Source: Oscillospiraceae bacterium
GTDB taxonomy: Bacteria; Bacillota; Clostridia; Oscillospirales; Ruminococcaceae
Direction: 5' to 3'
NCBI GenBank assembly: GCA_017847885.1
Contig: JAGAUA010000017.1
Location: 1 to 63,809 of the forward strand
Length of the DNA: 63,809 nt
The position numbers and the translations under genes are program-made. Positions 24,853 to 34,315 of this stretch are shown here, piece after piece. The notes below the pieces were generated by a model, which did no database searches, was not told the origin of the DNA, and saw only the letters and a list, made by a program, of their open reading frames with translations. Every line of letters begins with the position of its first letter. Position 1 is the stretch's first letter.

Positions 24853-26841
24853 TTATCTCTCAACAGGATTAAGCAGCACATCATCAATAGTTCCCCAACC
24901 CTTTGCATCACACGAAATTGCAATACCAACGGTTATCTCTCCGCTTTCTGTGGTGATATCCTTTATTGAGGGGGACTGCCAGTTTGCCCAGCCGACAACG
25001 CCCGTTTCCTGAGTATATTCCTTGCCGTCGGCAATCGCATAGATGTACATCGTGTCATTTGCGCAGTCGCCGCCTTGCAGAGAAAGCGAGAAATTATATG
25101 CACCGGGTTTGAGGTTTGCAACGGTCTGTTCAAGCTTGAAATCAACCTTGTTTTCGGAATAGAAATGGAACGAGAAGTTTCCTGTTTTTGCGTCGGTGGA
25201 TTTTTCCTGGAAATTAAGCTCGGTAGTAACATCATTGACGTTGATGATATTCCACATGGAATAATCCTTGTTTTCAAAGCTGTAATTATCAATATAGTTA
25301 GGCTCGACCATGGAAACGGTGCATTTAACGGGCATACCGTCTGCAATACCGTTTATGACATAATCGTTTGCGCCGCAGCTTTGCATAAGAGCTTCATCAT
25401 AGCTTTCCCATTCGACCTTGACCTGCTTTCTTTCGCCGTTGTTGTATATAGCGTCGGCGGTCTCGGGGAGAATGATATCATCACCAAGACGTATTATAAC
25501 CGAGCAGTCGGAAATTGCGTCTATTTTTATATCGGTAACAGCGCCTGTGTAAACATATCCGAATGTTTTAAGAGATTCCAGCGCAGTTCCGTCAGCGGCA
25601 AACAATGCCTGATTATCCCAGCTTGAGCCGCCGTAATATTTTCCTGCGTCGTTGGGGTCGTATTCTGCGGAATAGCTTGATGCCCAACCCGAGCCGAACT
25701 TTTCCCAAAGAGTGAAACGGTCATCATAATTATCTCCCGGAACAGGTATCCATGCAGGCTCCCAGTAGCATACGCCGATGCCCTTCTCCCCTACATTGTG
25801 AACCGCCTGTATAACATCGCTGATGCCGTCCGCCTGCCCCTGCACGGTGAATTGATAATGCTTTTCAATCGTACTGCCGTCGCCGATAGAATTGGAAAAA
25901 TCATCGCCGTCCTCGGCTGTGTACGCATAGGACATTTCGGCAACCATAACATATTTGCCGTATTCATCCGATATCTTTTTGAGTATCGCTGTGAGGTTAT
26001 CGAGAGTGCCGTGCCAATATGAATAATATGAGCTTGCAAACACGTCATAGTCAACATTATAATTTGCAAGTATCTTTGCATACTGCTCGTAATTCTCCGA
26101 TTTTTCGGGATTGGTAAAGTGTACAGCAATAAGTATGTTTGGGTCTGCCTCACGGACAGCCTTTGACCCTGCGCTCATCAGCTTGGTTATCTTTATCCAG
26201 TTGGTCTCGCCGCACATTGCGCCGGTCGTTTCATTGCCTATCTGCACCATACCTACGTCTGCGCCTGCCTTGATTATCTTGTCAAGGCTTTCCTTGGTGA
26301 AGGTATAAAGCGCGTCCGCCTTTGTATCTATGTCCATATCCGCCCAAGCCTTGGGGACCATCTGCTTGGAGGGGTCTGCCCAGAAGTCGGAATAATGGAA
26401 ATCAACAATGGTCTTAATGCCGTTCTCGGCAGCACGCTTTCCTATCTCCGCTGCTGTGTCAACATCGTTTCCGCCGCCGCCGTAGCTGTTTCCGTTTGCG
26501 TCAAAGGGGTAGTTCCATACCCTTACACGAACATAATTTATGCCGCTTTGTTTAAGAGTTTTGAAGATATCCTGCTCATTGCCGTCAAAATCTCTGTAAA
26601 CAACGCCGCTGTTTTCCTCCGAGATAACGGAAGAAATATCAACTGCACGGATAAAATTCTGACTTAGCCCCTCTATTTTATCAACGTAAACGGATGAACT
26701 TACAGGCTCGCTGCCCGTTATCCACAAGTTGTCATCATCGGTCTTAAAATTCAAAGGGTCTGAGGAGGCTTTTGCTCCGCAGGCACTCATAAGCATTGCA
26801 GCCGAGCAAAGCAGCGCGGCTATGTTTATTCTCTTTTTCAA
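24853..26841 (-). CDS. Secreted GH53 endo-beta-1,4-galactanase lipoprotein with C-terminal binding domain
   Basis: 662 residues. Lipobox MSACG, then a GH53 TIM barrel (about 60-440). The acid/base Glu is in VQIGNETTGAM (around 203) and the nucleophile Glu in VAEMSYAYT (around 302). After it comes a bacterial Ig-like segment (about 455-515) and a C-terminal sandwich from NYSFENKDYSMWNI, the position and pattern of CBM61, a galactan-binding module often joined to GH53. It cleaves beta-1,4-galactan side chains of pectin into oligosaccharides at the cell surface. The start is TTG at 26839-26841 with AGGGGGAA upstream. It follows the binding-protein gene on the same strand. Confidence 0.93.
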   Translation of the reverse strand: MKKRINIAALLCSAAMLMSACGAKASSDPLNFKTDDDNLWITGSEPVSSSVYVDKIEGLSQNFIRAVDISSVISEENSGVVYRDFDGNEQDIFKTLKQSGINYVRVRVWNYPFDANGNSYGGGGNDVDTAAEIGKRAAENGIKTIVDFHYSDFWADPSKQMVPKAWADMDIDTKADALYTFTKESLDKIIKAGADVGMVQIGNETTGAMCGETNWIKITKLMSAGSKAVREADPNILIAVHFTNPEKSENYEQYAKILANYNVDYDVFASSYYSYWHGTLDNLTAILKKISDEYGKYVMVAEMSYAYTAEDGDDFSNSIGDGSTIEKHYQFTVQGQADGISDVIQAVHNVGEKGIGVCYWEPAWIPVPGDNYDDRFTLWEKFGSGWASSYSAEYDPNDAGKYYGGSSWDNQALFAADGTALESLKTFGYVYTGAVTDIKIDAISDCSVIIRLGDDIILPETADAIYNNGERKQVKVEWESYDEALMQSCGANDYVINGIADGMPVKCTVSMVEPNYIDNYSFENKDYSMWNIINVNDVTTELNFQEKSTDAKTGNFSFHFYSENKVDFKLEQTVANLKPGAYNFSLSLQGGDCANDTMYIYAIADGKEYTQETGVVGWANWQSPSIKDITTESGEITVGIAISCDAKGWGTIDDVLLNPVER

Positions 26842-26863
26842 ATCAAATTCCCCCTGCTATGAA

Positions 26864-26903
26864 AAATGCACTGTTCATAAATTGGGATATGAACAGTGCA
26901 TTT
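26864..26903 (-). terminator. Intercistronic hairpin between binding protein and galactanase genes
   Basis: AAATGCACTGTTCATA pairs with TATGAACAGTGCATTT, 16 bp. On the minus strand a short T tract follows only weakly, so it likely ends part of the transcript or stabilises the binding-protein mRNA, favouring the binding protein over the enzyme. Confidence 0.6.
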
Positions 26904-26926
26904 GAAATCAAGACATAATTACAGCA

Positions 26927-28168
26927 TTAGTTGTTGGCAATGATAGCAGAATCAAGAGCGTCAAGCTCTGCCTTAACGTCTGCGCCGTCCCAGATATTGC
27001 AGGAAGCACTTCCTGAGGATTCCCAGAAAGCAGTCATCTGAGGAACGGAAGGCATAGGAAATGCATAATCAAGCTGTGCAATAAAGCCGAGAGCAGCCTC
27101 GCTGTCAACGGGAATATTTATTGAGGGAAGAGCGCCTGTGATCTCATATCTGAGCTGCTGCATTTCCTCGGAGATAAGGAACTGTGCAAACTGTGCAGCT
27201 TCTTCGGGGTGATCGGAATATGCGGAAACGAACATTCCTCTTGTGCCGGAGAAGGAAGCAGCAGGATCGCCGCCGTTTGTAAGAGAAGGAATTGTTGTTA
27301 CGCCGAAGTCAATGCCTGCCTCTGTGAAGGAAGCAACGTTCCAAGGACCTGTGATGTGCATTGCAGCTGTGCCTGCCTTGAACGCGCCGTCTGCTGTATC
27401 TGTTCCAAGGTCTGCGGAAGCAACGGGGATAATATCGTGAAGCTTCTGGAACATCTTCATACCATTTACAGCATCATCGGTATTCAGATAAGATGAAGAT
27501 GTATCAGCTCCGCTTGCGCCGAAAAGACGGTTGCCGTTTCCTGTTGTGAAGAGAATGGTATAGTATACAGATGTAACGTCCATAACGATGGGGTACTTGT
27601 CGGGATTTGCTTCTCTGAAGGACTGACCCCATGTATAAAGGTCGTCCCAGTTCTTAGGAACTTCATCATCGGAAATAAGTGCTTTGTTGTAGAAGAGCGC
27701 ATATGTCTCGGCAGATGTGGGATAGCCGTACATTGTGCCGTCGTATGTAAGCGCGCTTGAGCAGGAGCCGAGAACCTGCTCCTTTACCTGATCGGCGTTA
27801 GCGGTAGGAAGAATGTGTCCGCCCACAACCAGCTCGCCAAGCTTATCGTGAGGAGCTGCAAAAAGGTCAGGACCTGTACCTGCGGGACCGTCAAGTGCAA
27901 TTGCGCTTGTGGAATCGCCAAGCTCAACGTTTACAAATTCAATTTTGATGTTGGGGTTCTGCTCGGTGAACTTTTCGCCTGCCTGCTGTATCCACTTGTC
28001 GGGGCCGTCAACGGATTCCCAAACCTTGAGAGTCACAGTTTCTCCGGAAGAAGCTGCGGGAGCATCTGCTCCGCCCTCCGATGTGCCGGTTGTCTGATTG
28101 CCGCAGCCTGCGAACATCATAGCCGCGCTTGATAATGCGAGAATTGATGCAAGTATTCTTTTTTTCAT
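26927..28168 (-). CDS. Galacto-oligosaccharide ABC transporter substrate-binding lipoprotein
   Basis: 413 residues; lipobox MMFAGC followed by a MalE-like family 1 binding fold (VTLKVWESVDGPDKWIQ, GPDLFAAPHDKLGELV, YGYPTSAETYALFYNK, AAMHITGPWNVASF). ATG 28168 has GGAGG nine bases upstream; the frame extends further but without signal. Position between the galactanase and a LacI regulator, with permeases on the other side, makes galactan-derived oligosaccharides the best substrate guess. A LacI operator overlaps its transcription start. Confidence 0.92.
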   Translation of the reverse strand: MKKRILASILALSSAAMMFAGCGNQTTGTSEGGADAPAASSGETVTLKVWESVDGPDKWIQQAGEKFTEQNPNIKIEFVNVELGDSTSAIALDGPAGTGPDLFAAPHDKLGELVVGGHILPTANADQVKEQVLGSCSSALTYDGTMYGYPTSAETYALFYNKALISDDEVPKNWDDLYTWGQSFREANPDKYPIVMDVTSVYYTILFTTGNGNRLFGASGADTSSSYLNTDDAVNGMKMFQKLHDIIPVASADLGTDTADGAFKAGTAAMHITGPWNVASFTEAGIDFGVTTIPSLTNGGDPAASFSGTRGMFVSAYSDHPEEAAQFAQFLISEEMQQLRYEITGALPSINIPVDSEAALGFIAQLDYAFPMPSVPQMTAFWESSGSASCNIWDGADVKAELDALDSAIIANN

Positions 28169-28260
28169 AGTAATACCTCCAAAAAAATTTGATTTTGATT
28201 TTGTGCGAAAATGAATATTTGACTGCGCTGTTTTTGCTGCCGCTATTGCAGCAGCTTTGC

Positions 28261-28272
28261 GCAATCGTTTGC
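28261..28272. promoter_or_regulatory. LacI-family operator at the binding-protein promoter
   Basis: GCAATCGTTTGC has LacI-type symmetry (GCAA-N4-TTGC with central CG). It sits directly after the predicted minus-strand start point and matches the site at 28520. Confidence 0.7.
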
Positions 28273-28281
28273 TCTAAATCA

Positions 28282-28310
28282 AGAATATCATATCCTCGCC
28301 CGCTTGTCAA
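28282..28310 (-). promoter_or_regulatory. Promoter of the galactan binding-protein gene
   Basis: Minus strand TTGACA (28305-28310), 17 bp, TATTCT (28282-28287). Confidence 0.7.
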
Positions 28311-28477
28311 TATTACAAATATAACGATGTTTGTTAAATATAATTGTGCAATAGCAACAAAAGTGCTGTTTGTGTCTTACTTTTTGCGCAACGCATAAAC
28401 GAGTACAATTATATGTAAAACAGTCTAATTATGCAATATGCACAATATTTTTCTACACTTTTTATTAGCTTTATTCA

Positions 28478-28506
28478 TTGACAACAAATATTACGTGTGT
28501 TATCAT
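28478..28506 (+). promoter_or_regulatory. Promoter of the lacI-type gene
   Basis: TTGACA (28478-28483), 17 bp, TATCAT (28501-28506). The region 28311-28477 between the two divergent promoters is AT-rich, with a half-site-like TTGCGCAACG at about 28384 but no gene. Confidence 0.7.
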
Positions 28507-28519
28507 GGATTTAGTTAAA

Positions 28520-28531
28520 GCAATCGGTTGC
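28520..28531. promoter_or_regulatory. LacI-family operator in the regulator's own promoter
   Basis: GCAATCGGTTGC, same consensus as 28261-28272, lies about 8-19 bases downstream of the predicted start point, suggesting autoregulation. Confidence 0.7.
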
Positions 28532-28589
28532 GCAGAGCGCAGCGCTGATTTTTATTTATAATAACGGATACTTATGGAGCAATTCAGTT

Positions 28590-29609
28590 ATGAGTTTTTT
28601 ACCAAATGAAAAAAATGCTTCCAAAGCCTCTCTTGATGACGTTGCAAAGGCGCTGGGAGTATCAAAATCCACCGTTTCCAGAGTTCTCTCGGGAAAAGGC
28701 AGGATAAGCGAAGAGACCAGAAACAAGGTAATGCAGTGCGCTGCTGAGATGAATTATCAGCCCAACGTTATTGCCAGAGGTCTTGCACAATCCAAAACGT
28801 TCAACATCGGCGTGGTTCTTCCATATGAGAAGGATCTGGGCGAGATACCTTTCTTCCAGAACTGTCTTACAGGAATATGCGAAACAGTTTCTTCAATGGA
28901 TTACGACGTTGTTGTTGCTATGGCGGCGGCTGACGATGCGTCACAGCTTGAAAGGATAATCCGCAACCGCAAGGTGGACGGCGTTATTCTCACACGTTCC
29001 GTAATAAATGACCCTGCGGTAAGGCTGCTTAAAGAAAACAGTATTCCTTTTGTGCTTATCGGCTCGACTTCGGACGATTCCGTAGTACAGATCGATATCG
29101 ACCATGAATCCGCCTGCAGCGAGCTTACCGCATATCTGCTCTCCAGAGGCTGCAGCAGGACTGCACTTCTTCTCGGCAACAAAAGCCACAACGTTAACCT
29201 GAGCCGATACAACGGCTTTGTGAACGCATACGAACAAAGTGGAAAAGCTTTTGATGCTGCACTTATTTACGATAATCTGTCAGGACGCAGAGCTGTTGAG
29301 CTTGCTGTCGGCGAAATAATCAACAAAGGCTGCGACTGTATCATCTGCGGTGATGACTATATATGTGTAAGAGCCCTCTCGGCGCTTAAAGAAAAGCAGA
29401 TAGCCGTTCCCGAGAAAATAAAAATAGCCAGCTTTTATAACAGTCCCATCCTTCAAAGCTACACGCCCCCCATCACGGCGGTAAACGCCGATCCCTTTGA
29501 GCTTGGTGAGACGGCTGCACGAACCGTTCTTTCGCTTATAAACGACGAAGATTTTTGTAAGGACGTTTTTTTAAGCTACGAGCTTTCGATAAAAAAATCC
29601 ACATTATAG
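28590..29609 (+). CDS. LacI-family transcriptional regulator of the galactan locus
   Basis: 339 residues. N-terminal helix-turn-helix and hinge (ASLDDVAKALGVSKSTVSRVLSG, NYQPNVIARGLA), then a periplasmic-binding-like effector domain (NIGVVLPYEKDLGEI, KVDGVILTRS, AVNADPFELGETAARTV). It should repress or tune the flanking galactan genes in response to a sugar. Two matching operators lie in the divergent region upstream, one in its own leader. GGAG lies eleven bases before the ATG. The permease genes follow on the same strand after a weak hairpin. Confidence 0.93.
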   Translation: MSFLPNEKNASKASLDDVAKALGVSKSTVSRVLSGKGRISEETRNKVMQCAAEMNYQPNVIARGLAQSKTFNIGVVLPYEKDLGEIPFFQNCLTGICETVSSMDYDVVVAMAAADDASQLERIIRNRKVDGVILTRSVINDPAVRLLKENSIPFVLIGSTSDDSVVQIDIDHESACSELTAYLLSRGCSRTALLLGNKSHNVNLSRYNGFVNAYEQSGKAFDAALIYDNLSGRRAVELAVGEIINKGCDCIICGDDYICVRALSALKEKQIAVPEKIKIASFYNSPILQSYTPPITAVNADPFELGETAARTVLSLINDEDFCKDVFLSYELSIKKSTL

Positions 29610-29635
29610 TGTTTTCATATTTTCTCCTTAAAATT

Positions 29636-29667
29636 GAGCCGTATATGAAATAAATGCATTACGGCTC
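29636..29667 (+). terminator. Weak hairpin after the lacI-type gene
   Basis: GAGCCGT pairs with ACGGCTC, but no T run follows; it may be a processing site within a longer transcript. Confidence 0.35.
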
Positions 29668-29719
29668 GGAAAATCCATTAATTTATCATACATAATTTCA
29701 TGAAAGAGAGGTCAATATT

Positions 29720-31051
29720 ATGGCAAAGGAATTGGTAGCGCGTGACGGTTCCTCAAAAAAGAAAGTGCTTGTAACAAGTGTGATCTTTATGGGACTTTCA
29801 CACATGATCTGGCTGAAACAGTACGTTAAAGGGGCGTTTTTTGCGCTGATCGAGATCTTGATGCTGATTTTCAGTCCTAAGATCGTTACAGCGATAAAAA
29901 ACCTCATAACCCTCGGCGACCCTCACCCGGAGCTGCCTATCAAGCAGAGAGATAATTCGCTTTTTATGATGATAGACGGCTTTATAGTTCTCGCCTTGAT
30001 TTTTGTGTTTGTGCTCATATACATAATATCTGTAAGAAGCGCACTAAAGGAGTACAAAAGCTACTGCACAAACGGCAGGTTTGAATCCAATAAAAATGTA
30101 ATAAGCAACCTTGCCGATAACGCTTTCCCCGTTGTGGGACTTATCCCCATGATAATCCTTGTTCTGTTCCTTGTAGTCGTTCCCCTGCTGTTTTCCGCAG
30201 CTGTCGCATTTACCGATTATTCCTCGCCCGATCATATCGCACCCAACAACACCATCAACTGGGTGGGACTTGAAAACTTCAAGGCTCTTTTCGGCGGCGA
30301 CGCAACATGGACAGGTGCATTCGGACGTGTCGCAGTATGGACCGTTGTATGGGCATTCTTTGCAACCCTTACCTGCTATGCAGGCGGTATGGTAATGGCA
30401 GTCATTTTCAATGAATCCAAGCTGAAAATAACTCCCATGTTCCGCTCAATATGTATTCTTCCATATGCAGTTCCTACTGTTGTAACAATGCTTGTATGGC
30501 AAAATCTTCTCAACGGCAGCTTCGGTACTATAAACAGAACGCTCATCGCTTTGGGTCTTATGGACAGCAGCACGGTCATTCCATGGCTCTCTGACCCCTC
30601 TTTTGCAAAGTTTACATGTATCCTTATCAATCTTTGGGCAGGCTTCCCTTACTTTATGCTGCTCACAATGGGTACTATGACCTCGATAAATCCGGATATT
30701 TTTGAGGCGGCAAAGATAGACGGTGCAAATTCGGTACAGACCTTCTTCCATATCACGCTGCCCAATATAGTATATCAGACAGCACCGCTTATAATAATGT
30801 CCTTTACTCATAACATCAATAATTTCGGCGCTATTTTCTTCCTTACGGGAGGAAATCCCAAGGTTGCAGACTCCACAGTCACCTATGCAAAGGGAACGGA
30901 TATTATTGTCACATGGATATACAATCTGACTATTAATATGCAAAAATATAATTACGCGGCAGTGCTTGCGGTATGTATCTTTATCGTGCTTGCACCATTT
31001 GCAATCTGGAACTTCAAGAATACAAAATCCTTTAAGGACGGTGAAATGTAA
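29720..31051 (+). CDS. ABC sugar transporter permease, MalF-like
   Basis: 443 residues with about eight membrane helices, including the extra N-terminal helices and the long loop found in MalF/GanP-type permeases. The ATPase-coupling EAA loop is clear: EAAKIDGANSVQTFFHITLP. It forms the channel with the MalG-like partner, whose start overlaps this stop by one base. GAGAGG precedes the ATG. Substrate inferred from context: galacto-oligosaccharides delivered by the binding protein at 26927. Confidence 0.92.
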   Translation: MAKELVARDGSSKKKVLVTSVIFMGLSHMIWLKQYVKGAFFALIEILMLIFSPKIVTAIKNLITLGDPHPELPIKQRDNSLFMMIDGFIVLALIFVFVLIYIISVRSALKEYKSYCTNGRFESNKNVISNLADNAFPVVGLIPMIILVLFLVVVPLLFSAAVAFTDYSSPDHIAPNNTINWVGLENFKALFGGDATWTGAFGRVAVWTVVWAFFATLTCYAGGMVMAVIFNESKLKITPMFRSICILPYAVPTVVTMLVWQNLLNGSFGTINRTLIALGLMDSSTVIPWLSDPSFAKFTCILINLWAGFPYFMLLTMGTMTSINPDIFEAAKIDGANSVQTFFHITLPNIVYQTAPLIIMSFTHNINNFGAIFFLTGGNPKVADSTVTYAKGTDIIVTWIYNLTINMQKYNYAAVLAVCIFIVLAPFAIWNFKNTKSFKDGEM

Positions 31052-31944
31052 TGGCAGCTAACAATACAGAATACAGTTCAAAAAGTTATTATGAAAAAGC
31101 AAATGCTTCTTATAAATCACGCAAGCGTTTTGCTCAAATTATAATTTGCGTTATCCTTACATTCGTTTCCCTTCTGGTTCTCTATCCGCTTGTTTACACC
31201 GTAAGCGCGGCATTTACCCCGGGAAATTCCGTTTCGGCTTTAAGCATAATTCCTTTCGGAAACGGAGTTACCACCGATCACTTCACCAAGCTTTTCACTC
31301 AGACAAACTATCTGCTCTGGTTCAGGAACACGATAATTATAGCTATTGGCACTTCCGCTTCAACCGTTATCGTATGCTCTCTTGCGGCATATATTTTCTC
31401 ACGATTCAGATTTGCTTTCAAAAAGCATATGATGATGGCTCTGCTTGTCCTTCAGATCTTCCCCTCGTTTATCGGAATGGTTTCCATCTATGTTATCCTT
31501 ATGAGGATCGGCGGACTGGATACTCTCTGGGGTATGATACTCATTTACCTTGCAGGAAATATTCCTTACAACACATGGCTTGTAAAAAGCTATATGGACT
31601 CTATCCCCAAGAGCCTTGACGAAGCGGCAAGAATTGACGGTGCAAGCAATGCAACCACATTTTTCAAGATAGTTCTTCCTCAGGCAAAACCTATAATCAC
31701 ATTCCTCGCAATTACCAGCTTTACGGGTCCTTGGATGGAATTCATCTTCTCTAAGCTGATACTCCGCTCCAACGAAAAAATGACCCTTGCTCTGGGACTT
31801 TACGCCTTTGTTTCCGACAAGAAAAACGAATTTACCGACTTCTGCGCAGGCTCGATACTTATTGCGATACCGTTTATTATCTTCTTTATTATAACTCAGA
31901 AAATGCTTGTGACATCTCTCGGCGGCGCAGCTGTAAAGGAATGA
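31051..31944 (+). CDS. ABC sugar transporter permease, MalG-like
   Basis: 297 residues, six helices, EAA loop EAARIDGASNATTFFKIVLP. Stop/start overlap with the upstream permease indicates coupling. No ABC ATPase gene follows or lies anywhere near; in Firmicutes a single MsmX-like ATPase commonly serves several sugar importers, so the energy subunit is presumably encoded elsewhere. Confidence 0.93.
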   Translation: MAANNTEYSSKSYYEKANASYKSRKRFAQIIICVILTFVSLLVLYPLVYTVSAAFTPGNSVSALSIIPFGNGVTTDHFTKLFTQTNYLLWFRNTIIIAIGTSASTVIVCSLAAYIFSRFRFAFKKHMMMALLVLQIFPSFIGMVSIYVILMRIGGLDTLWGMILIYLAGNIPYNTWLVKSYMDSIPKSLDEAARIDGASNATTFFKIVLPQAKPIITFLAITSFTGPWMEFIFSKLILRSNEKMTLALGLYAFVSDKKNEFTDFCAGSILIAIPFIIFFIITQKMLVTSLGGAAVKE

Positions 31945-31960
31945 CCGATACTTATTTCAT

Positions 31961-31985
31961 CTGCCGATGACTGTCTCATCGGCAG
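31961..31985 (+). repeat. Intercistronic hairpin before the beta-galactosidase gene
   Basis: CTGCCGATGA pairs perfectly with TCATCGGCAG around CTGTC. Without a T run it is more likely an mRNA-processing or stability element than a terminator. Confidence 0.5.
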
Positions 31986-32013
31986 AAAATTTATCCCGAA
32001 AGGACGAATACCA

Positions 32014-34068
32014 ATGAAGGGCAATTTTTCATATAACAATAAATTCATAACCAAGGACGGCAAGCCGTATTTCCCTGTAATGGGCGAGTTCCATTACTCC
32101 CGTTATCCTGCGGATATGTGGGAAAAGGAGCTTCTGAAAATGAAAGCAGGCGGCGTGGATGTAGTTTCAAGCTATGTGATATGGATACATCACGAGGAGG
32201 CAGTAGGTCGGTATGATTTCACAGGCAGCAGGAATTTGAGAAGATTTGCCGAAGCCTGCAAAAAATGCGGCGTGTATATGTTTCTGAGGATAGGTCCGTG
32301 GAGCCATGCGGAAGCTCGCAACGGCGGTTTCCCCGACTGGCTGGTAAAAAAACATAAGAATATCAGAACAAACGATGAGGGATATCTTGCCGATGTGAAG
32401 AAATTTTACAGCAGGATATATGAGGAAGTTAAGGGCTGCTTTATCAAGGACGGCGGTGCAATTATCGGCGTTCAGATAGAGAATGAATACGGTCACTGCG
32501 GCGGTCTCAACGGAGACGAGGGTGAAAAGCATATGCGTATCCTTACCGAAATGGCTAAGGAGATAGGATATGATGTTCCGCTTTACACCGCAACGGGCTG
32601 GGGCGGTGCTGTTACGGGCGGCTTGCTCCCCGTAATGGGCGGATACTGCGACGCTCCTTGGGATCAGAGTACCGATAAGCTTGCTCCCAGCGGAAACTAT
32701 GTTATTACATACGAAAGAAACGACCACGGCATAGGCTCGGATCATCATATCGGTTACGGAGTTACCTTTGATTTCAATGATTTCCCCTATCTTACCGCGG
32801 AGCTTGGCGGAGGATTGCAGGTCACAAAGCACAGAAGAACCGTTCCAAGCGGCCATGACATCGGCGCAATGTCTTTGACAAAGCTTGCAAGCGGCTGCAA
32901 CCTGCTGGGATATTATATGTATCACGGCGGTACAAATCCCCACGGAAAGCTTACAACTTTGCAGGAATCAACTGCAACGGGATATCTTAACGACCTGCCC
33001 GAATATTCCTACGATTTCAAAGCGCCGCTCCGTGAGTACGGTCAGCGTGCGGAAAGCTTCGGAGAAATAAAGCTGCTTGCAATGTTCGTGAAGGATTTCG
33101 GCAGCGAATTATGTACAATGCCTGCATATATCCCCGAAAGCACATCTTCCGACCCCAACGACCTTGCCGATTTGAGAATGTCTGTCCGCCATAACGGAAA
33201 GAAAGGCTATATCTTTGTAAACAACTATCAGCGACTTTATGATATGGCGGAGCATAAAAATACAGTTCTTTCGGCGGAGCTTGACGGCGAAAAAATAACT
33301 CTGCCCCCCGTTGACATCGGTAACGGCGACCACTTCTTCTATCCCGTAAATATGCAGACAGGCGAGGGCGTACTGAAATATATCACAGCAACTCCTCTTT
33401 GCATGGTAAACGGCAAAGCGGTGCTTTATACCGATAAGCCATACGAATTTGAAGCTGTTGGCGATGCCGAGTTTGAGGTCATAAGTAGAAAAGACGCACT
33501 TAACGCCTACAAGCTGAACATTGACGGCGAGGAATATCTTATCATAAGCGACGGAATTGTATGTGAAAATACGCATGGTTTCAGAATATACGGCGAAAAA
33601 TCCCCCGTAATAAAAACGTATCCCAAGCTGAAAAAAGCACCTGTCGGATTTGAGTGCAAAGTGGAAGAAAACGGGCTGTATGTTTATTCCTGCGCTGACA
33701 GCTGTGATGATAAGCCTGCTGTAAGCTTCAAGCTCATTTCCGAAAATGACGGCGTGAAAAAATATGAGATAGACGTTGCAAATATTCCTAAGTGTGAGGA
33801 ATGTTATGTGAAGATAGATTACACAGGCGATAAGTCCCGTCTTTACATTGACGGACAGCTTGCCGATGATGATTTCTACACAGGTGAAGGCTGGACAACA
33901 GGACTTGCACGCTATGGCTTCCCGAATAAATTTGAAGTCGAGATATATCCTCTTTTCAAGGATGACCGTATCTACCTTGAACACACGCCGAATTTTGACG
34001 GCAGTATGATATGCGAGATCACTTCCGCAGATGCGTCCTGCGAATATGTTTTTGATATTGAATTTTAA
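32014..34068 (+). CDS. GH35-family beta-galactosidase
   Basis: 684 residues without a signal peptide, so cytoplasmic. The N-terminal TIM barrel has the GH35 signature: FPVMGEFHYSRYP, FLRIGPWSHAEARNGGFPDWL, acid/base Glu in GVQIENEYG (around 157) and nucleophile Glu in YLTAELGGGLQV (around 263). C-terminal sandwich domains follow. It should remove terminal beta-galactose from oligosaccharides imported by the upstream transporter, completing the pathway begun by the secreted galactanase. AAAGGACG precedes ATG. A MITE-like inverted repeat just after the gene may serve as its terminator. Confidence 0.92.
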   Translation: MKGNFSYNNKFITKDGKPYFPVMGEFHYSRYPADMWEKELLKMKAGGVDVVSSYVIWIHHEEAVGRYDFTGSRNLRRFAEACKKCGVYMFLRIGPWSHAEARNGGFPDWLVKKHKNIRTNDEGYLADVKKFYSRIYEEVKGCFIKDGGAIIGVQIENEYGHCGGLNGDEGEKHMRILTEMAKEIGYDVPLYTATGWGGAVTGGLLPVMGGYCDAPWDQSTDKLAPSGNYVITYERNDHGIGSDHHIGYGVTFDFNDFPYLTAELGGGLQVTKHRRTVPSGHDIGAMSLTKLASGCNLLGYYMYHGGTNPHGKLTTLQESTATGYLNDLPEYSYDFKAPLREYGQRAESFGEIKLLAMFVKDFGSELCTMPAYIPESTSSDPNDLADLRMSVRHNGKKGYIFVNNYQRLYDMAEHKNTVLSAELDGEKITLPPVDIGNGDHFFYPVNMQTGEGVLKYITATPLCMVNGKAVLYTDKPYEFEAVGDAEFEVISRKDALNAYKLNIDGEEYLIISDGIVCENTHGFRIYGEKSPVIKTYPKLKKAPVGFECKVEENGLYVYSCADSCDDKPAVSFKLISENDGVKKYEIDVANIPKCEECYVKIDYTGDKSRLYIDGQLADDDFYTGEGWTTGLARYGFPNKFEVEIYPLFKDDRIYLEHTPNFDGSMICEITSADASCEYVFDIEF

Positions 34069-34126
34069 CAGCGTTTTCAGCTCATAACGGCAAAACAAAT
34101 GCGAAGCAAACACATTGCTTTGCATT

Positions 34127-34202
34127 AAGGAAGCACTGATCAAATCCGGTGCGCATGGATTGCGTGCCAAGCCGCAAGGTGTGATTTGATCAGTGCTTCC
34201 TT
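34127..34202. mobile_element. 76-bp MITE-like inverted-repeat element, copy 1
   Basis: Perfect 20-bp terminal inverted repeats (AAGGAAGCACTGATCAAATC and its complement) surround a core with GTGCCAAGCCGCAAGGTGTG. Ends and core match the elements at 34316 and 45684 and the IS end at 63675. TTA-type flanks fit IS5-like target use. With its T tail it can also act as terminator for the GH35 gene. Confidence 0.75.
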
Positions 34203-34315
34203 TTAGTATGCCACAATTTTAACACTATTTTTATTGTTTTTTGTCAAAATATGTGTTAAAATAAAAAAAATAGTATTATACTATTTCCGTCAAAACCATA
34301 GGCTCTGACAGAATT

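Noticed and set aside
32167..34170. Long open frames on the minus strand opposite the GH35 gene (258 and 353 codons)
   Set aside because: The plus-strand frame encodes a complete GH35 enzyme with both catalytic Glu; the opposite frames have no ribosome site or family features.
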